Source of the DNA: Nilaparvata lugens
Lineage: Eukaryota; Arthropoda; Insecta; Hemiptera; Delphacidae
Assembly (NCBI RefSeq): GCF_014356525.2
Contig: NC_052507.1
Location: 2,307,419 to 2,371,418 of the forward strand
Reading direction: 5' to 3'
Length of the DNA: 64,000 bases
The position numbers were made by a program, and so were the translations under genes. Of this stretch, positions 49,517-63,136 are shown piece by piece (positions within the stretch are counted from its first letter, which is position 1; every line of letters starts with the position of its first letter). The notes below the pieces were generated by a model. It made no database searches, was not told where the DNA came from, and worked only from the letters and a program-made list of their open reading frames with translations.

Positions 49517-50055
49517 CTATAGTGAGGTCCACGTTATAATGGCAGTGAAGAAAGATAGGAGAAAAACGTTGCCGAACCTCTCAATGTCTTCTATAGACGG
49601 TAGCTGATACAGGTTTATTGATGTAATTAACAACTGTTCATTCCAGTTTAAAATAATCAATTATATTTTATTTAGCAAGAAATAATATTCTTCAATAAGT
49701 TCATAATGAATTTTCATAATTGAGATTAGATTAATATCTTGTCAATGTATTTTATAGACAGTAGGTCATACAGGTTTATTGATGTAATATTAACAACTGT
49801 TCATTCCAGTTTAAAATAATCAATTATATTTTATTTCGCAAGGAATAATATTTTTCTATAAGTTTTTAATGAATTTTCATAATTAAGATGAGATATATTG
49901 TTAATTCATTATCAATTCTACATTGTTAAAAGACGATCCAGCTACAGAGCAAAGCGAGAAAGAGATAGCACTATCCGCTTTGTTGAATGATGGACAAGGA
50001 TAGCAATACCATTGGTAATCAAACACTGCTATTGTAACGTGTACCTCAGTATAGT
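49517..50055. mobile_element. TIR family W, full copy with internal 145-bp duplication
   Basis: The ends ctatagtgaggtccacgtta and gtgtacctcagtatag are inverted. The block tacaggtttattgatgtaat ... ataatgaattttcataat is present twice. Confidence 0.85.
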
Positions 50056-50070
50056 GAAAGTGATCAATTT

Positions 50071-50268
50071 ATCTCTCTAGCTGATTAGAATACCTTGATA
50101 TTTATAATTATTGTACTGTTTCCGAGCTTTGGATTTAGAGGCTTCAAATTCTCTATCAGCTGTTTTTTATCTCTCTAGCTGATTAGAATACCTTGACATT
50201 CATAATTATTGTACTGTTTCCGAGCTTTGGATTTAGAGGCTTCAAATTCTCTATCAGCTGTTTTCCAT
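50071..50268. repeat. 98-bp tandem duplication
   Basis: The block atctctctagctgattagaa ... ctatcagctgtttt occurs at 50071 and 50169. Confidence 0.9.
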
Positions 50269-50417
50269 TGCCAACATTACATCAACAGAATATTGCACAT
50301 TCGCTGATGTTCATTGCTTCAAATCCTGGACTCAATATAGGTCTAGTACTTGACAGATCCTAGAGTTTACAAGAAAGATTTGTGGCTCAGAAAGACGATT
50401 GAGATCCAAGTAAAAGT

Positions 50418-51761
50418 GGTGAGGTCCACAATATAATGCAATGAAGAAAGATAGTAGAACAACGTTGCGGATTCTCTGTCTTGTCAATGCCTTTTATGGA
50501 CGGAAGTTGATACAGGTTTATTGATGTAATATTAACTGTTCATTCCAGTTTAAAATAATCAATCATATTCTATTTAGCAAGAAATAATATTTCTCAATAA
50601 GTTTATAATGAATTTTCATAATTGAGATGCAATATTTAGTTGATTAATTATTCAAATCAAATCAAATCATTTACTTGTCATACAATAAATACATAATTAT
50701 TAAAAACAAATAAAAGAAAATACATAGTTTTATAATCAAAAGTATGATATAATAAAATAAAAAGTGAGCATAGATAATACCAAAATCATAATAATTATTA
50801 TTAGATACTTTTCATGTGTTGCTATTTGGCATCACCAGCAAAAGGAATTAATTAATTTATTTAAATATCGAGGCACCGAGCTCCGCTCTGGAGTACAAAA
50901 GCATATAAAATTTATCACGAAAGAAGAAATTATAATATATTTATAGTTCATACAGGAAGGTTCCATCTAATCACAGTGGATTGAGATTAATAATTCCCAG
51001 AGGAATGCAAAAATTGCAAAAAATTCTCACAAATCCCGATTAAATTTTAATCCTGATAAAAAGATAGCTTATCTGATTGGTTCTACTGGATTAATCAGGA
51101 TTTAAATTTAACCGGCTCTTGTACAGCCGGTATTGAGTACCTGATTGAATGATTATAAAAGTTCAACAGCTGAGTCATAATTTTGTCTCAGTCCCACACA
51201 CATGCACTTGCTCACTCACTTCCATCATTAACAGACATTCATCATCAACATAAATCATTCTCAATAATTATGAATGATTGGAAAAGGAACAACAGGCTTG
51301 AAGCCAGAACTGTCAGCTGTTTTTCCAAAGATGAATAAATCCTTTTAATGTCCTTCAGCGAGTTTTCCCAGGGATGAGATATAATGCAATCGAATTTTCA
51401 TATTATGAAGCTACTATGTTCTGAATTTGGTGAGAATCGTTAGAGCCGCTTTCGAGATCCGGTGAAATACAAACATATAAACATCTAAACATTCAAACAT
51501 CTCTGAACATCTAAACAAATAAAATACAAACATATAAACATCTAAACATTCAAACATCTCTGAACATCTAAACAAATAAACATCTAAACAGAAATTGCTC
51601 GATTAATAGTATAGGATATTAATTCTACATTGTTGAAAGACGATCTGGCAACAGAGCAAAGCGAGAAAGAGATAGCGCTATCAGCTTTGTTATATGATAG
51701 ACAAGGATAGCAATACCACTGCTAATAAAACACTGCCATTATAACGTGGACCTCACTACAG
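50418..51761. mobile_element. TIR family W copy split by a ~960-bp insertion
   Basis: The left part (gtgaggtccacaatataatg ... ttaattatt) and right part (aattctacattgttg ... cgtggacctcactacag) belong to one element. The segment between (about 50655-51613) includes a tcaaatcaaatcaaatc tract, a half MITE C (51030-51133) and a block of the 60045/61508 family. Confidence 0.7.
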
Positions 51762-54106
51762 ATTCATTTCAGTTTGTCAGCATTATTTGAAATTGGGGGA
51801 CGTTGGTGTTGTGTATAAGGCATGCTGTCAGTTTAGAATTGATCTAAGTATATGCAATGGTGACGGTATATTGGCAAACCCTGCAACTTTTGACAAAAGA
51901 AGCTATTCAAGAGGAAAATAATTTTGTGTCATTTCAGAGATGAGAGCAGAAAATATAGAATGTAACATCCATCTATATTGAGGTCCACATTATAATGGCA
52001 GTGTTTGATTAACAATGATATTGCTATCCTTGTCTATCATCCAACAAAGCGGATAGCGCTATCTCTTTCTCGCTTTGCTCTGTTGTTAGATCGTCTTTTA
52101 ACAATGTGAAATTGATAATCAATTAACTAAATATTTCATCTTAATTATGGAATATAATTTGTTGCTTAATGAATTCCCGGGCTGACAAATAATTTTTGAA
52201 TAGTATCGCTCATCGAATTCCCATCTAGCTGTTTAGTGTTTACCCTGTTGTCAATATTTGCAGTAGCAGAAGTCTTCGGGGTGAATTACAGTATTTAATT
52301 TGGATTTTCGTTTAATAATAATAATAATAAACTCATTCGCATTTGAATAATTGCAATATCTCAGTAATCTCCATCAGTAACTAGTAGTTCTGTGAACAGT
52401 AGACCTCACGCAGTATTCTCATCCACAAGTACCTGATTGAAACTATATAGACCTTATGGAAATACAGCAATAGACTGGCTTCTTCACACATCTGTGTAAT
52501 CACTTGTCAGCAGATTTATGATGAATAATTCTATAGTCTGATTTTTACTCTAATATTGGCGTATGAAGGAGGCTCCTTTTCCCTTTTATATTTTCCTTGA
52601 AATGCAAAATTTCCAAAAACCTTGTATATACGTCGACGCGCAATAATTAAAAAAGGAACATATCTGTCAAATTTCATGAAAATCTATCACCGCGTTTCGC
52701 CGTAAATGCGCAACATATAAACATTTAAACAGTTGAACATTAAGAGAAATGCCAAACCGTCGACTTGAATCTTAGACCCCACTTGATTATTCTAAACGAG
52801 AATGAACAGTTACATCAATAAACCTTTATCAGCTACCGTCTACAGAAGGCATCGACAAGACAGAGGATCGGCAACGTTTTTCTGCTATCTTTCATTACTG
52901 CCATTATAACGTGGACCTCACTACAGATTCACTTCGAGTTGTCAGCATTATTTGAAATTGGGGAGCGTTGGTGTTGTGTATAAGGCATGCTGTCAGTTTA
53001 GAATAATTGATCTAAGTATAGGCAATGGTGACGGTATATTGGCAAACTCTGCAACTTTTGACAAAAGAAGCTATTCAAGAGGAAAATAATTTTGTGTCAT
53101 TTCAGAGATGAGAGCAGAAAATATAGAATGTAACATCCATCTATATTGAGGTCCACATTATAATGGCAGTGTTTGATTAACAATGATATTGCTATCCTTG
53201 TCTATCATCCAACAAAGCGGATAGCGCTATCTCTTTCTCGCTTTGCTCTGTTGTTAGATCGTCTTTTAACAATGTGAAATTGATAATCAATTAACTAAAT
53301 ATTTCATCTTAATTATGAAAATTCATTATGAAATATAATTTGTTGCTTAATGAATTCCCGGGCTGACAAATAATTTTTGAATAGTATCGCTCATCGAATT
53401 CCCATCTAGCTGTTTAGTGTTTACCCTGTTGTCAATATTTGCTGTAGCAGAAGTCTTCGGGGTGAATTACAGTATTTAATTTGGATTTTCGTTTAATAAT
53501 AATAATAATAAACTCATTCGCATTTGAATAATTGCAATATCTCAGTAATCTCCATCAGTAACTAGTAGTTCTGTGAACAGTAGACCTCACGCAGTATTCT
53601 CATCCACAAGTACCTGATTGAAACTATATAGACCTTATGGAAATACAGCAATAGACTGGCTTCTTCACACATCTGTGTAATCACTTGTCAGCAGATTTAT
53701 GATGAATAATTCTATAGTCTGATTTTTACTCTAATATGGCGTATGAAGGAGGCTCCTTTTCCCTTTTATATTTTCCTTGAAATGCAAAATTTCCAAAAAC
53801 CTTGTATATACGTCGACGCGCAATAATTAAAAGAGGAACATATCTGTCAAATTTCATGAAAATCTATCACCGCGTTTCGCCGTAAATGCGCAACATATAA
53901 ACATTTAAACAGTTGAACATTAAGAGAAATGCCAAACCGTCGACTTGAATCTTAGACCCCACTTGATTATTCTAAACGAGAATGAACAGTTACATCAATA
54001 AACCTTTATCAGCTACCGTCTACAGAAGGCATCGACAAGACAGAGGATCGGCAACGTTTTTCTGCTATCTTTCATTATTGCCATTATAACGTGGACCTCA
54101 CTATAG
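51762..54106. repeat. Tandem duplication of a ~1.17-kb unit
   Basis: Unit 1 (51762-52926) and unit 2 (52927-54106) are nearly identical. Each has about 210 bp of plain sequence followed by a family W element (from 51973 and 53141) with a family G insertion. Unit 2 has a ~13-bp extra segment (aaaattcattatg). Confidence 0.92.
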
Positions 54107-54111
54107 TTATA

Positions 54112-54158
54112 TCACAGAGAAACAATAGTGTAAGTTACTTACGCTATTGTTTCTCTAT
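54112..54158. repeat. Short perfect palindrome
   Basis: The arms agagaaacaatagtgtaagt and acttacgctattgtttctct are inverse with one mismatch and no loop. Confidence 0.85.
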
Positions 54159-54283
54159 GGTTATATTCTACACTATCTGGATGAAGGAGATTTAAAAGAT
54201 CAGATTGGTTGAATAAAGATGGAATGAACTGTAAATTACAGTAAAAGCTTGCATGTTTGAGAAATGGAGAGTTTAGAAATGTT

Positions 54284-54806
54284 TTTTCCTACAGTTACGT
54301 TGGAAAGTGGCCATTGCTGCACTGATTACAGAACGCAAAGAATCACTTTTCCGCTCTAGTGCGGGAAAAATTTTTCTGCACTCCAGATTTGCAACATGGC
54401 AACGCAAAATACTTAGTAGGTTATATGGAGCAACAGTGCAGCAAAATCAAAATGAAGTTGGTAACAGTGACTGCTGTGGCTGCTATAGTGAGCAACGAAG
54501 CACAACGCGCTAATTATTACTATTATATATTATATCGAGGACAGCAACAGCACAGTGCCACCACAGCACACACCACACAGCCGCCTCGCCATTCAAACAC
54601 TACTAAGTTATTTGATGGATTTCAGGCAATTTTACCCATAATTACCCACTTTTCATATTCAATGGTAACTGTAGGAAAAACTTAATGTGAAATACGTGCG
54701 CAAAGTTCCTCTGCTGCACTCAAGAAACCATTCCGCCCTCGCCTACGGCTCGTTTCTTTCGGTGCAGCAAAGTGGCACTTTGCGCACTAGTTGCACAAAT
54801 AACTAT
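54284..54806. mobile_element. Element Z copy 3 (reverse)
   Basis: It runs from ttcctacagttacgttgg to ttgcacaaataactat, the reverse complement of 36268-36803. Confidence 0.85.
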
Positions 54807-55075
54807 TTCGGATTGGTTACCCAATTCAAGTAGATCTACAATGGTAATTTATTACTCAACAAAAATCCAAATCAAATGCTGTGAATTTCGATTCATGTTT
54901 AATGGCACAATTACTCATCAATTAGAATTTTAATTAATGCAATTTCTCATTGATTTCCATCTGTATATCTACAATGAGCGATTCATTTTTGACAGAGTTC
55001 AAATATCACTGAGAATGAATGTCTAGAAGATATTTGAAGAGAAATGCCAAACCGTCGACTTGAATCTCAGACCCC

Positions 55076-55215
55076 ACTTGATTATTCTAAACGAGAATGG
55101 ACAGTTACATCAATAAACCTGTATCAGCTACCGTCTACAGAAGGCATCGACAAGACAGAGGATCGGCAACGTTGTTCTGCTATCTTTCATCATTGTCATT
55201 ATAACGTGGACCTCC
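55076..55215. mobile_element. Family W right end with family G piece
   Basis: The phrases gattattctaaacgagaatg and cattataacgtggacctcc mark the W end. It is preceded by the G phrase aaaccgtcgacttgaatc. Confidence 0.75.
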
Positions 55216-56403
55216 TTATAAGCACATGATAATATTGTAATGTAATTTTACAACATTTAATCGGAAATTCATTTAATAATAATAATTAATTATTATTGAA
55301 ATTTATTTTGATGTAGCACACTACATGATAGCTGGATTCAAACTTCTTGACTGACGTTGCTTAGAGACACAATATCAAGTTTTGCTTACATAATAATGGA
55401 TTATGTAACAAATAGGATGTAGGGAAAAGAAAATGTAACAGAGTGCTGAGAAAATAATGAACTAGAACGACGAACCAATCACAACGAAGATCCATATTGA
55501 GACCACGCCTCCAGAATCTACTTCAAGCTTCCCCTACTTTCTCCTGATTGGTCGACCATTTTATTTATTTATTTATTTATTTATTTATTAGAACAGTCAC
55601 AAACACGATATTTGGAAAGAGAAACAGGCAATCGCCCAAAACTTCTTCAATTCCTTGATTTTGGCACATAAATAGTCCAAAGTGAGGTTAAGTTTAAAAT
55701 TTCTGTTTTCACCAAAGATTAACACTCAGAGAATACGTATTCGAGATATGAATGATGAATTTTGAATTTCAGGTTGCTTCCAAACTCTGCTGGTAGGTGG
55801 CAGCAGGAACCGGGTCAAGTCAAACTCCTTTCTTGTCTTTTAATATAATTTTTTTGGTTCTTCAAATTCAGTATATGTAATATCATACAAACATATATTT
55901 CATTAGTTGATCAAATTTCTGGTTCTGGTATTGAATTCAGTTGACTCAATGACAGACACCTCTTTATGCTTTCTCATCTGAGCTTAGACCTTCGAACCTA
56001 TTATAATGTAAGTTTTTAAAATAGAGATGCTTCCCAAGTTATTTAAATGGAGTCACTTTTACTCCCTAGGGAGTTTTTCTGTTTTTACTACCGAGAGCGA
56101 AAAAGTGACACTTTAGTATTATGTTTCAGGGAGTAAAGTAAGTACTTTAGCCAGTAGGTGGAGGAAAAAATTATTCACCAGCAGGTAACCCGTGCTCCGT
56201 AAGGGTCTGAATAATAACTTTACAAACTGAAAACTTGAACTACAGAAATCTTGAAGAATTTGAAATAGGCCTATAACAATCCTCGGTAGATTGAGAATCT
56301 ATGAGCAAAAATTCAAGTTAATCAGTCCAGTAGTTGAGATGTGATGATGCGTCATTCGTGAGTTTCCTATCCCAGACGTGTATAAGACAATTCATTTCGT
56401 TAT
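55216..56403. other. LINE tail copy, fragment of 8817 element, duplication relative
   Basis: Segment 55562-55690 matches the family of 1685-1905. Segment 55870-56180 is the reverse of 8930-9200. Segment 56185-56345 is a diverged reverse copy of the 26015 block. No gene. Confidence 0.6.
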
Positions 56404-56700
56404 TATTGACCGAGCGAAGTGAGGTCTAAGATTCAAGTCGACGGTTTGGCATTTCTCTTGATGTTTGAATGTTTATATGTTGCGCATTTACAGCGAAACG
56501 CGGAAATAGATTTTCATGAAATTTGACAGGTATGTTCCTTTTTGAATTTCGCGTTGACGTATACATACGGTTTTTTGAAATTTTGCATTTTAAGGATAAT
56601 ACAAAAGGAAAATGAGTCTCCTTTGAACGCCAATATTACCGTGAAAGTTAGACTTTAGAATTATTCATCATAAATCAGCTGTCTAGTGGACTATAATACT
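56404..56700. mobile_element. Family G, partial copy
   Basis: It starts gaccgagcgaagtgaggtct, as at 10622, and breaks off after ctgtctagtggactata. Confidence 0.8.
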
Positions 56701-58169
56701 ACCCGTTCAAAAACATCGAACGTCTTGAAAATGTATCTTTCCATCAACGTTAGTAGACAGTTGTCTTTCCATAAGCTGAGGTCATGATTCTAGTTTTGAG
56801 TTATCAATAGAAAACATTTTTTTACATTTTTATTTTTTAATCTGATGATTAAAATTGCAACAAATATTATTGAAAAGAAATAAATTGATATCTAAAAACA
56901 TGAAAAGTGAGAAATGAAGTTTGTAGGAAATCAGCATTATGGTAGTTCATTTTGTTAATTTCAACACACCAATTTTTCGCCAACACGACAACACAGAATG
57001 TTCTCTGATGGGTTGATTGGATTGGCGTATCGACGGCAGCCAGACCTGATAACAGCTCTCACACTCCCATTCCGGGACGACACGTAACTACGATAGGATA
57101 GAAAGCTCCAAGTTTATTTAGGATTCTTCCTAGACATTTATATTGATAAATTATTCATTAATTTTTGAGAAAACATAACAACAGTCAATGTAACTTACTG
57201 AGCGCGAGGTCTACTGTTCACAGAACTATTGGTATTGTGAAATTTATAAGGACGGCAAAAAATCGGGTGTGTAAGGCTAGTAACTAGTATAAAGGTTTTA
57301 TTGATCTAGTAGATAAAACGTAGAATAAGGATAACTTATTCTATTTTCTGTAGCCCATACTTAAATCACCCAATTCCAGAAAAAAATTGTACTAAATATT
57401 GATGACTGCCAAGAATATCTCACTGGATTGCGACAGGGATTGCAACCAGGTGATGAATGGAATGTTAGTATAGGGAAAAACTCCTGGTTCTTGTAAAGGA
57501 CATAGGTATTGGTTTGCCTAACTAACAATATACTACTTGGGAACACAATAAGTTCCGGTTGACGTGTAGGGTTCTTTGAACCTTTGGATCCTTGAATCCG
57601 TCCCTTCAAAAACAATAAACAATAAATATTGATGTATGCTCTCTCTATAGATAAAATATATTCGTAGCTCATTCAAAATTACGTCGTTTATAATTTCGAG
57701 GCAAGCTTAGAAGCTCAAAATTCAACAGTTTCACTTTATATCATCTGCCTTCAACACAAGGATAATTGCTTCCCAATTTTCACAACCTCATTCATCTTGA
57801 TCGCTAAGAACGAGCGAGTTCTCAGGGTGGACTTAGCGACGTTTCAGGTGGACTTAGCGACAACTTCGTCTCTGAACTTAATGGAACGAGTCCAAGCGGG
57901 GATTATTTCAGAAAAAGATCTGCTCTCTGTTTTTGTAGTATTCTTTGGTCACCCCTCCCTCAACCCTCTACCCAGGATTTTCCCCACAGGGACAAAATCG
58001 ATTTGAAACGCAGAGAACAGGGAGGTTGGGAGATTAAAATGTAATTTACAGCAGCTACCAGGTTTACAAACTCTAATACACTGTGCAATTCATACTTAAT
58101 GTATTCCAGTTAATAAATATATTGTATTCGGGGACCTAATCTCTGCCAAGTCTGTTCATTTGATCCTCT
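56701..58169. other. Repeat cluster and unrecognised DNA
   Basis: Segment 57030-57235 is found inverted at 58758-58960. Segment 56700-56760 (acccgttcaaaaacatcgaa) recurs at 58963-59100 in reverse and near 43187 and 44940. Segment 57240-58170 holds no recognised gene; frames at 57361-57672 and 57797-58006 match nothing I know. Confidence 0.5.
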
Positions 58170-58410
58170 ACTGTACACTCAATTATCTACGCTATCTCTG
58201 TCCTATTTATATCCTTCACAATCTGCTATCTCACTCCTATTTATATCTTTCCAAATCTACCATCTCTGTCCCATTTCATCTTTCACAATCTGCTATCTCA
58301 CTCCTATTTATATCTTTCCAAATCTAACATCTCTGTCCCATTTTATCTTTCACAATCTGCTATCTCACTCCTATTTGTATCTTTCCAAATCTACTATCTC
58401 TCTTGTCACA
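58170..58410. repeat. 66-67-bp minisatellite, about 3.5 units
   Basis: The phrase cacaatctgctatctcactc recurs at 58218, 58284 and 58351. Confidence 0.88.
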
Positions 58411-58757
58411 TTTATACCCTGCATCTTTGTCCGCAATCAGCGTTATTATCATTCATCGACTACTTGTTGAGAATAGGTATGAGCAGATCTCGAACGACCC
58501 TTTATGGAGGTTTCAGATTTACATGAATTATTTACTACGGAAGTCATCTTTTAAATGGGATTATCTGAATGCATGAGAAAATAGTAGCCAATGAAGATAA
58601 GCGATATGATTGGCTGGGTGTGTGTGATTTTATACTGCTTTATTTGAAATAAAATTCTTCTTTATTCAAATAAATAATTAAACTATAATGCAAACCAGAT
58701 AAATTGCAAGGGTTTGTGAATTGCAGAAGTATCCAGCATGTTCCTTTTCAATAATAC

Positions 58758-59515
58758 TAGTAGTTCTGTGAACAGTAGAACTCGCGCTCAGTAAGTTACA
58801 TTGACCTGTTGTCATGTATTCTCAAAATTAATGAATAATTTATCAATTTAAAATGTCTAGAAAAAATCCTAAATAAACATAGAGATTTCTGTCCTATCGT
58901 ATCGTGTCGTCCCGGAATGTGAGTGTGAGCGCTGTTATCAGGTCTGGTTGCAAGTGTCTACAACGTTGATGGAGAGATACATTTTCAAGATGTTCGATGT
59001 TTTTGAACGGGTAGTATTATAGTCAACTGTCTACTAACGTTGATGGAAAGATACATTTTCAAGATGTTCGATGTTTTTGAACGGGTAGTATTATAGTCCA
59101 CTAAACAGAAAGTTCAATGTTTATTTAGGATTTTTTCTAGACATTTTAAATTGATAAATACATTTATTATTTTTTGAAAGAACATAACGAAGGTCAATTT
59201 AACTCACTGAGCGCGAGGTCTACTGTTCACAGAACTACTAGCAGTCCACTAGACAGCTGATTTATGATGAATAATTCTATAGTCTGATTTTTACTCTAAT
59301 ATTGGCGTATAAAGGAGGCTCCTTTTTACTTTTATATTATCCTTGAAATGCAAAATTTTCAAAAACCTTGTATATACATCGACGCGAAAAGGAACATACC
59401 TGTCAAATTTCATGGGAATCTATTACCGCGTTTCGCCATAAATGCGCAACATTCAAACATTAAGAGAAATGCCAAACCGTCGACTTGAATCTTAGACCTC
59501 ACTTCGCTCGGTCGG
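58758..59515. repeat. Composite repeat cluster with family G ends
   Basis: It contains an inverted copy of 57030-57235, two direct 68-bp units (58963 and 59031, cattttcaagatgttcgatg), and a family G segment ending cttagacctcacttcgctcg at about 59508. Confidence 0.7.
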
Positions 59516-59527
59516 TCAATTAATAAC

Positions 59528-59903
59528 TATAGTGAGGTCCACGTTATAACGGCAGTGTTTGAATGGTATTGCTATCCTTGTAAACTATTCAACAAAGCTG
59601 ATAGCGCTATCTCTTTCTCGCTTTGCTCTGTTGCCAGATCGTCTATTAAAAATGTAGAATTAATAATCAATTAACAAAAAATTTCATCTCAATTATGTAA
59701 ATCCATTATAAAATTATTGAAAAATATAATTCTTGCTTTATAAAATATAATTGATTATTTTAAATGAGAATGAACAGTTAATATTACATTAATAAACTTG
59801 TATCAGATACCGTCTATAGAAGGCAAGGCATTGACAAGACAGAGGATCGGGAACGTTGTTCTCCTATCTTTCTCCACTGTCATTATAATGTGGACCTCAC
59901 TAT
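59528..59903. mobile_element. TIR family W, compact full copy
   Basis: The ends ctatagtgaggtccacgtta and cattataatgtggacctcac are inverted. This 376-bp copy is the cleanest reference for the family. Confidence 0.88.
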
Positions 59904-60044
59904 CTTATCATCCGACAAAGAAGATAGAACTATCCTTCTCCACAACGTTGCTAGATCGTTTTTAACAACGTAGGAATTAGAATAACTTACAAAATGACAA
60001 TTATGGAAATGTTTTGTTTACTGTATACCTTTATAGCAGGTAAC

Positions 60045-60540
60045 CCGTTTTCCACAAGGGTCAAATTAATAACTATATTAAGCGAGCGATTTCTGTATAT
60101 CTGTTTATATTTTTATATCTGGCTATTTTTATATCTGGTTATGTGGTTATTTATGTTCAACGGATCTCGAAAACGGCTCTAACGATTTTCACAAAATTTT
60201 GAACATAGTAGGTTTATGATATAAAAATTTGATTGCCCTAGGTCTGATCCCTGGGAAAACTCGCTGAAGGACATGAAAAGGATAATACATCTGTCGATAA
60301 CAGAAGATGCATATGCCTGTGTGGGAGATCAGCTGTGTGATCAATTAGCTTACCGTTCGCGAGAAATCTAGAAATTTTAATTGACTCGATCAAAATAATC
60401 AGATTTGTTGACATGAGATGGTATATCATAATATTCAAAGTTGATCATTATTTCACAGTTCTAAGTGATTGGTGAGTGTTATTTTGTTATTCAATTTGGT
60501 TTGTGAACAATCTAAATTAGAACTTTCATGTTTTCAAATA
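60045..60540. repeat. Dispersed repeat, copy 1
   Basis: It shares ttatgttcaacggatctcga, gggaaaactcgctgaaggac and gagatcagctgtgt with 61508-62460 and, reversed, 51340-51480. Confidence 0.8.
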
Positions 60541-61507
60541 TTTGGACTGAAAATTTGACCTGAATTCAAGTGTATGGAACATAACCTACTTTTTGGAATA
60601 TTTAAAGTGTATAGATCAAAATTCGGGGAAGAAACAGTTTTGGGCTGTGCCTGTTTTCATTTCAGTCCTTCCCCAATCATTTTAGAGAATTGAGTTCTGT
60701 TTATCAATAAATAAATAACGAGCGAAGCTCGGTGCCCAGATATTATAGAGTTATTGACCATTAGTTTTGAATTAACTCAACTGGAACCGTAACAAAATTT
60801 GAATCTTCAACCAAAATCATAATTAATGAGAGGTTTATTCATTTAAACTCAGGAAAGGAATAGTTTGGGATTCACTGGCTCTAATCTCTCAATTCTTTAT
60901 GATTATAATAAATAATAAATAAGTTGTTGATCAGTGAACTAGTCATTGAGTTTATAGATGTTTGAATCAATAAATTTTTCAACTTGAAGACATGTTGTTC
61001 AGTTAACTATCAAACAAAACTGATTCATCCAGACCTGTTTTCAACCACACGTCTTTATCACAATAAACTGGCTCAAGGTTCACCCAATGAACTATTTATA
61101 AATTCTCGGTAAAAATTGGCGACGAAATGGTTCCTGATAGAAATGAAATCTTATATATCTGTCGAAAGTAGTTCTACAAAGCCAGTTGTCGGACTTTACG
61201 GTCAACGCATCGCATTGCCCTCTCACGCCAATCGGCTAGGTTTGCGCCAAATTAAATTCCTCCGCTTTTTTGGCTTTTGACGGCTCCACATCCACAATGC
61301 TCCCCAGACCTCAGACCTCTATCGATTTCTGCAAACGTCATAATTGAATGGAAGGCGAACAAAGGCGTCGCCTCAAGAGGCTCATTCCTTCCAAATTCGG
61401 ACTTGACTCTGGTCAAGTGGAAATGTTTTTGTGTTACAGAATCTATCAATAAATCTTATGAAACATGTTCACTTAGTTCGTATTCATCCTTATATAAATG
61501 GACATCA
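60541..61507. other. Mostly plain sequence, no gene assigned
   Basis: A phrase gagcgaagctcggtgccc at 60721 belongs to a dispersed repeat. Segment 61190-61440 is less AT-rich and not obviously repeated, but its open frames on both strands resemble no protein I know. Confidence 0.4.
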
Positions 61508-62460
61508 TCTATCTATATCCTATTATATTAAGCGAGCAATTCCTGTATATCTGTTTATATTTTTATATCTGGTTATTTATGTTCAACGGATCTTGAAAAC
61601 GGCTCTAATGATTTTCACGAAATTTGGAATATAGTAGGTTTATGATATAAAAATTCGATTTCTCTGGGAAAACTCGCTGAAGGACATAAAAAGGATGATT
61701 CATCCTTGGAAAAACAGATGATAATTTCCTGTATATACGTTGTAATTACCTGTAATTTACGTTGAGCATTTCCTGTTTATAGTTTCTATTTTTAAATCTG
61801 GTTATCTGGTTATATGGTTATTTATGTACAACGGATCTCGAAAACGGCTTTAACGATTTTTACGAAATCTGGAATATAGTGGGTTTATGATATCAAAATT
61901 CGATTACACTAGGTCTCATCCCTGGGAAAACTCGCTGAAGGATATAAAAAGGATAATTCATCCTTGGAAAAACAGATGATAATTTCCTGTATATACGTTG
62001 TAATTACCTGTAATTTACGTTGAGCATTTCCTGTTTATAGTTTCTATTTTTAAATCTGGTTATCTGGTTATATGGTTATTTATGTACAACGGATCTCGAA
62101 AACGGCTTTAACGATTTTTACGAAATCTGGAATATAGTAGGTTTATGATATAAAAATTCGATTTCTCTGGGAAAACTCGCTGAAGGACATGAAAAGGATA
62201 ATACATCTGTCGATAACAGAAGATGCGTGTGCCTGTGTGGGAGATCAGCTGTGTAATCAATTAACTTACCGTATTTTGCGAGAAATCTAGAAATTTTAAT
62301 TGACTCGATCAAAATACAGTAATCTGATCTGTTGACATCATGAGATGGTATATATCATAATATTCAAAGTTAATCATTATTTTACAGTTCTAAGTGATTA
62401 GTGATTGTTATTTTGTAATTCAATTTGGTATGTGAACAATCTAAATTAGAAAATTAAAAT
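61508..62460. repeat. Dispersed repeat, copy 2, with 258-bp tandem duplication
   Basis: The block ttggaaaaacagatgataat ... starts at 61706 and again at 61964. The end (62166-62460) matches 60240-60540. Confidence 0.85.
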
Positions 62461-63136
62461 TAAAATATTAGAAAACATGGACTTCAGAAAGTCCAAACCA
62501 GTAACTAGTGTAGAATAGTACATAGTATATCAATAAATATTGTAGCAAACATAGTATATCATTCTAAATCGAATCCATAGTTTATATCTATTTGTAATAA
62601 TTGATGATATGTTTGTTTTTTATGCGTAAATGTATTGTTATTTTGATGAATGATAGTAGCTTAACCTAGATTTCGATTTGGACTGTAGTATAAATTTGAA
62701 AAGGGACAGTTTTGGGCATAAGCCTGTTCTGCCTCCTCATATAACTGTAAAAATAGTTGTACGACTGAGAAAGTGAATAAATAAATATATAATATAAATT
62801 CAATCTTTCGTTACAAATTTTCTAAGGAGAAGAAGAAGAAGCAGAAGAAGAGGAGGAGGAAAAATATGAAGAAGAAGAAGACGACAAAGAAGAAGTAGAA
62901 GGAGGTAGTAGCCCTATGATGTGGTAGCGGTCTGCTTTTGTAAATAAGTTTTAAACGTCAGACGAACTTGAACAGAATGTCTGAAAGCCTGTTTTTCTGT
63001 GGCGTTATTAAAGCGCCGGGCCCGGAAAAACTGATGAGTTGACAAGAACTGGCCCCGGTCTTTAAATAATAATGCAGACAGGCCTTTGTCCGTTCCGGCC
63101 TTCAAACGACTGACTCTCTTTGTCACACAAAAACAT
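62461..63136. other. No gene seen; GAA tract
   Basis: A gaagaagaag tract lies at 62826-62905. Segment 62905-63130 is more GC-rich and not visibly repeated. Confidence 0.5.

Noticed and set aside
61252..61449. Open frames on both strands in a less AT-rich stretch
   Set aside because: I considered a further receptor exon (signal peptide or Ig1-3) but found no Ig cysteine/tryptophan pattern or matching splice phase.
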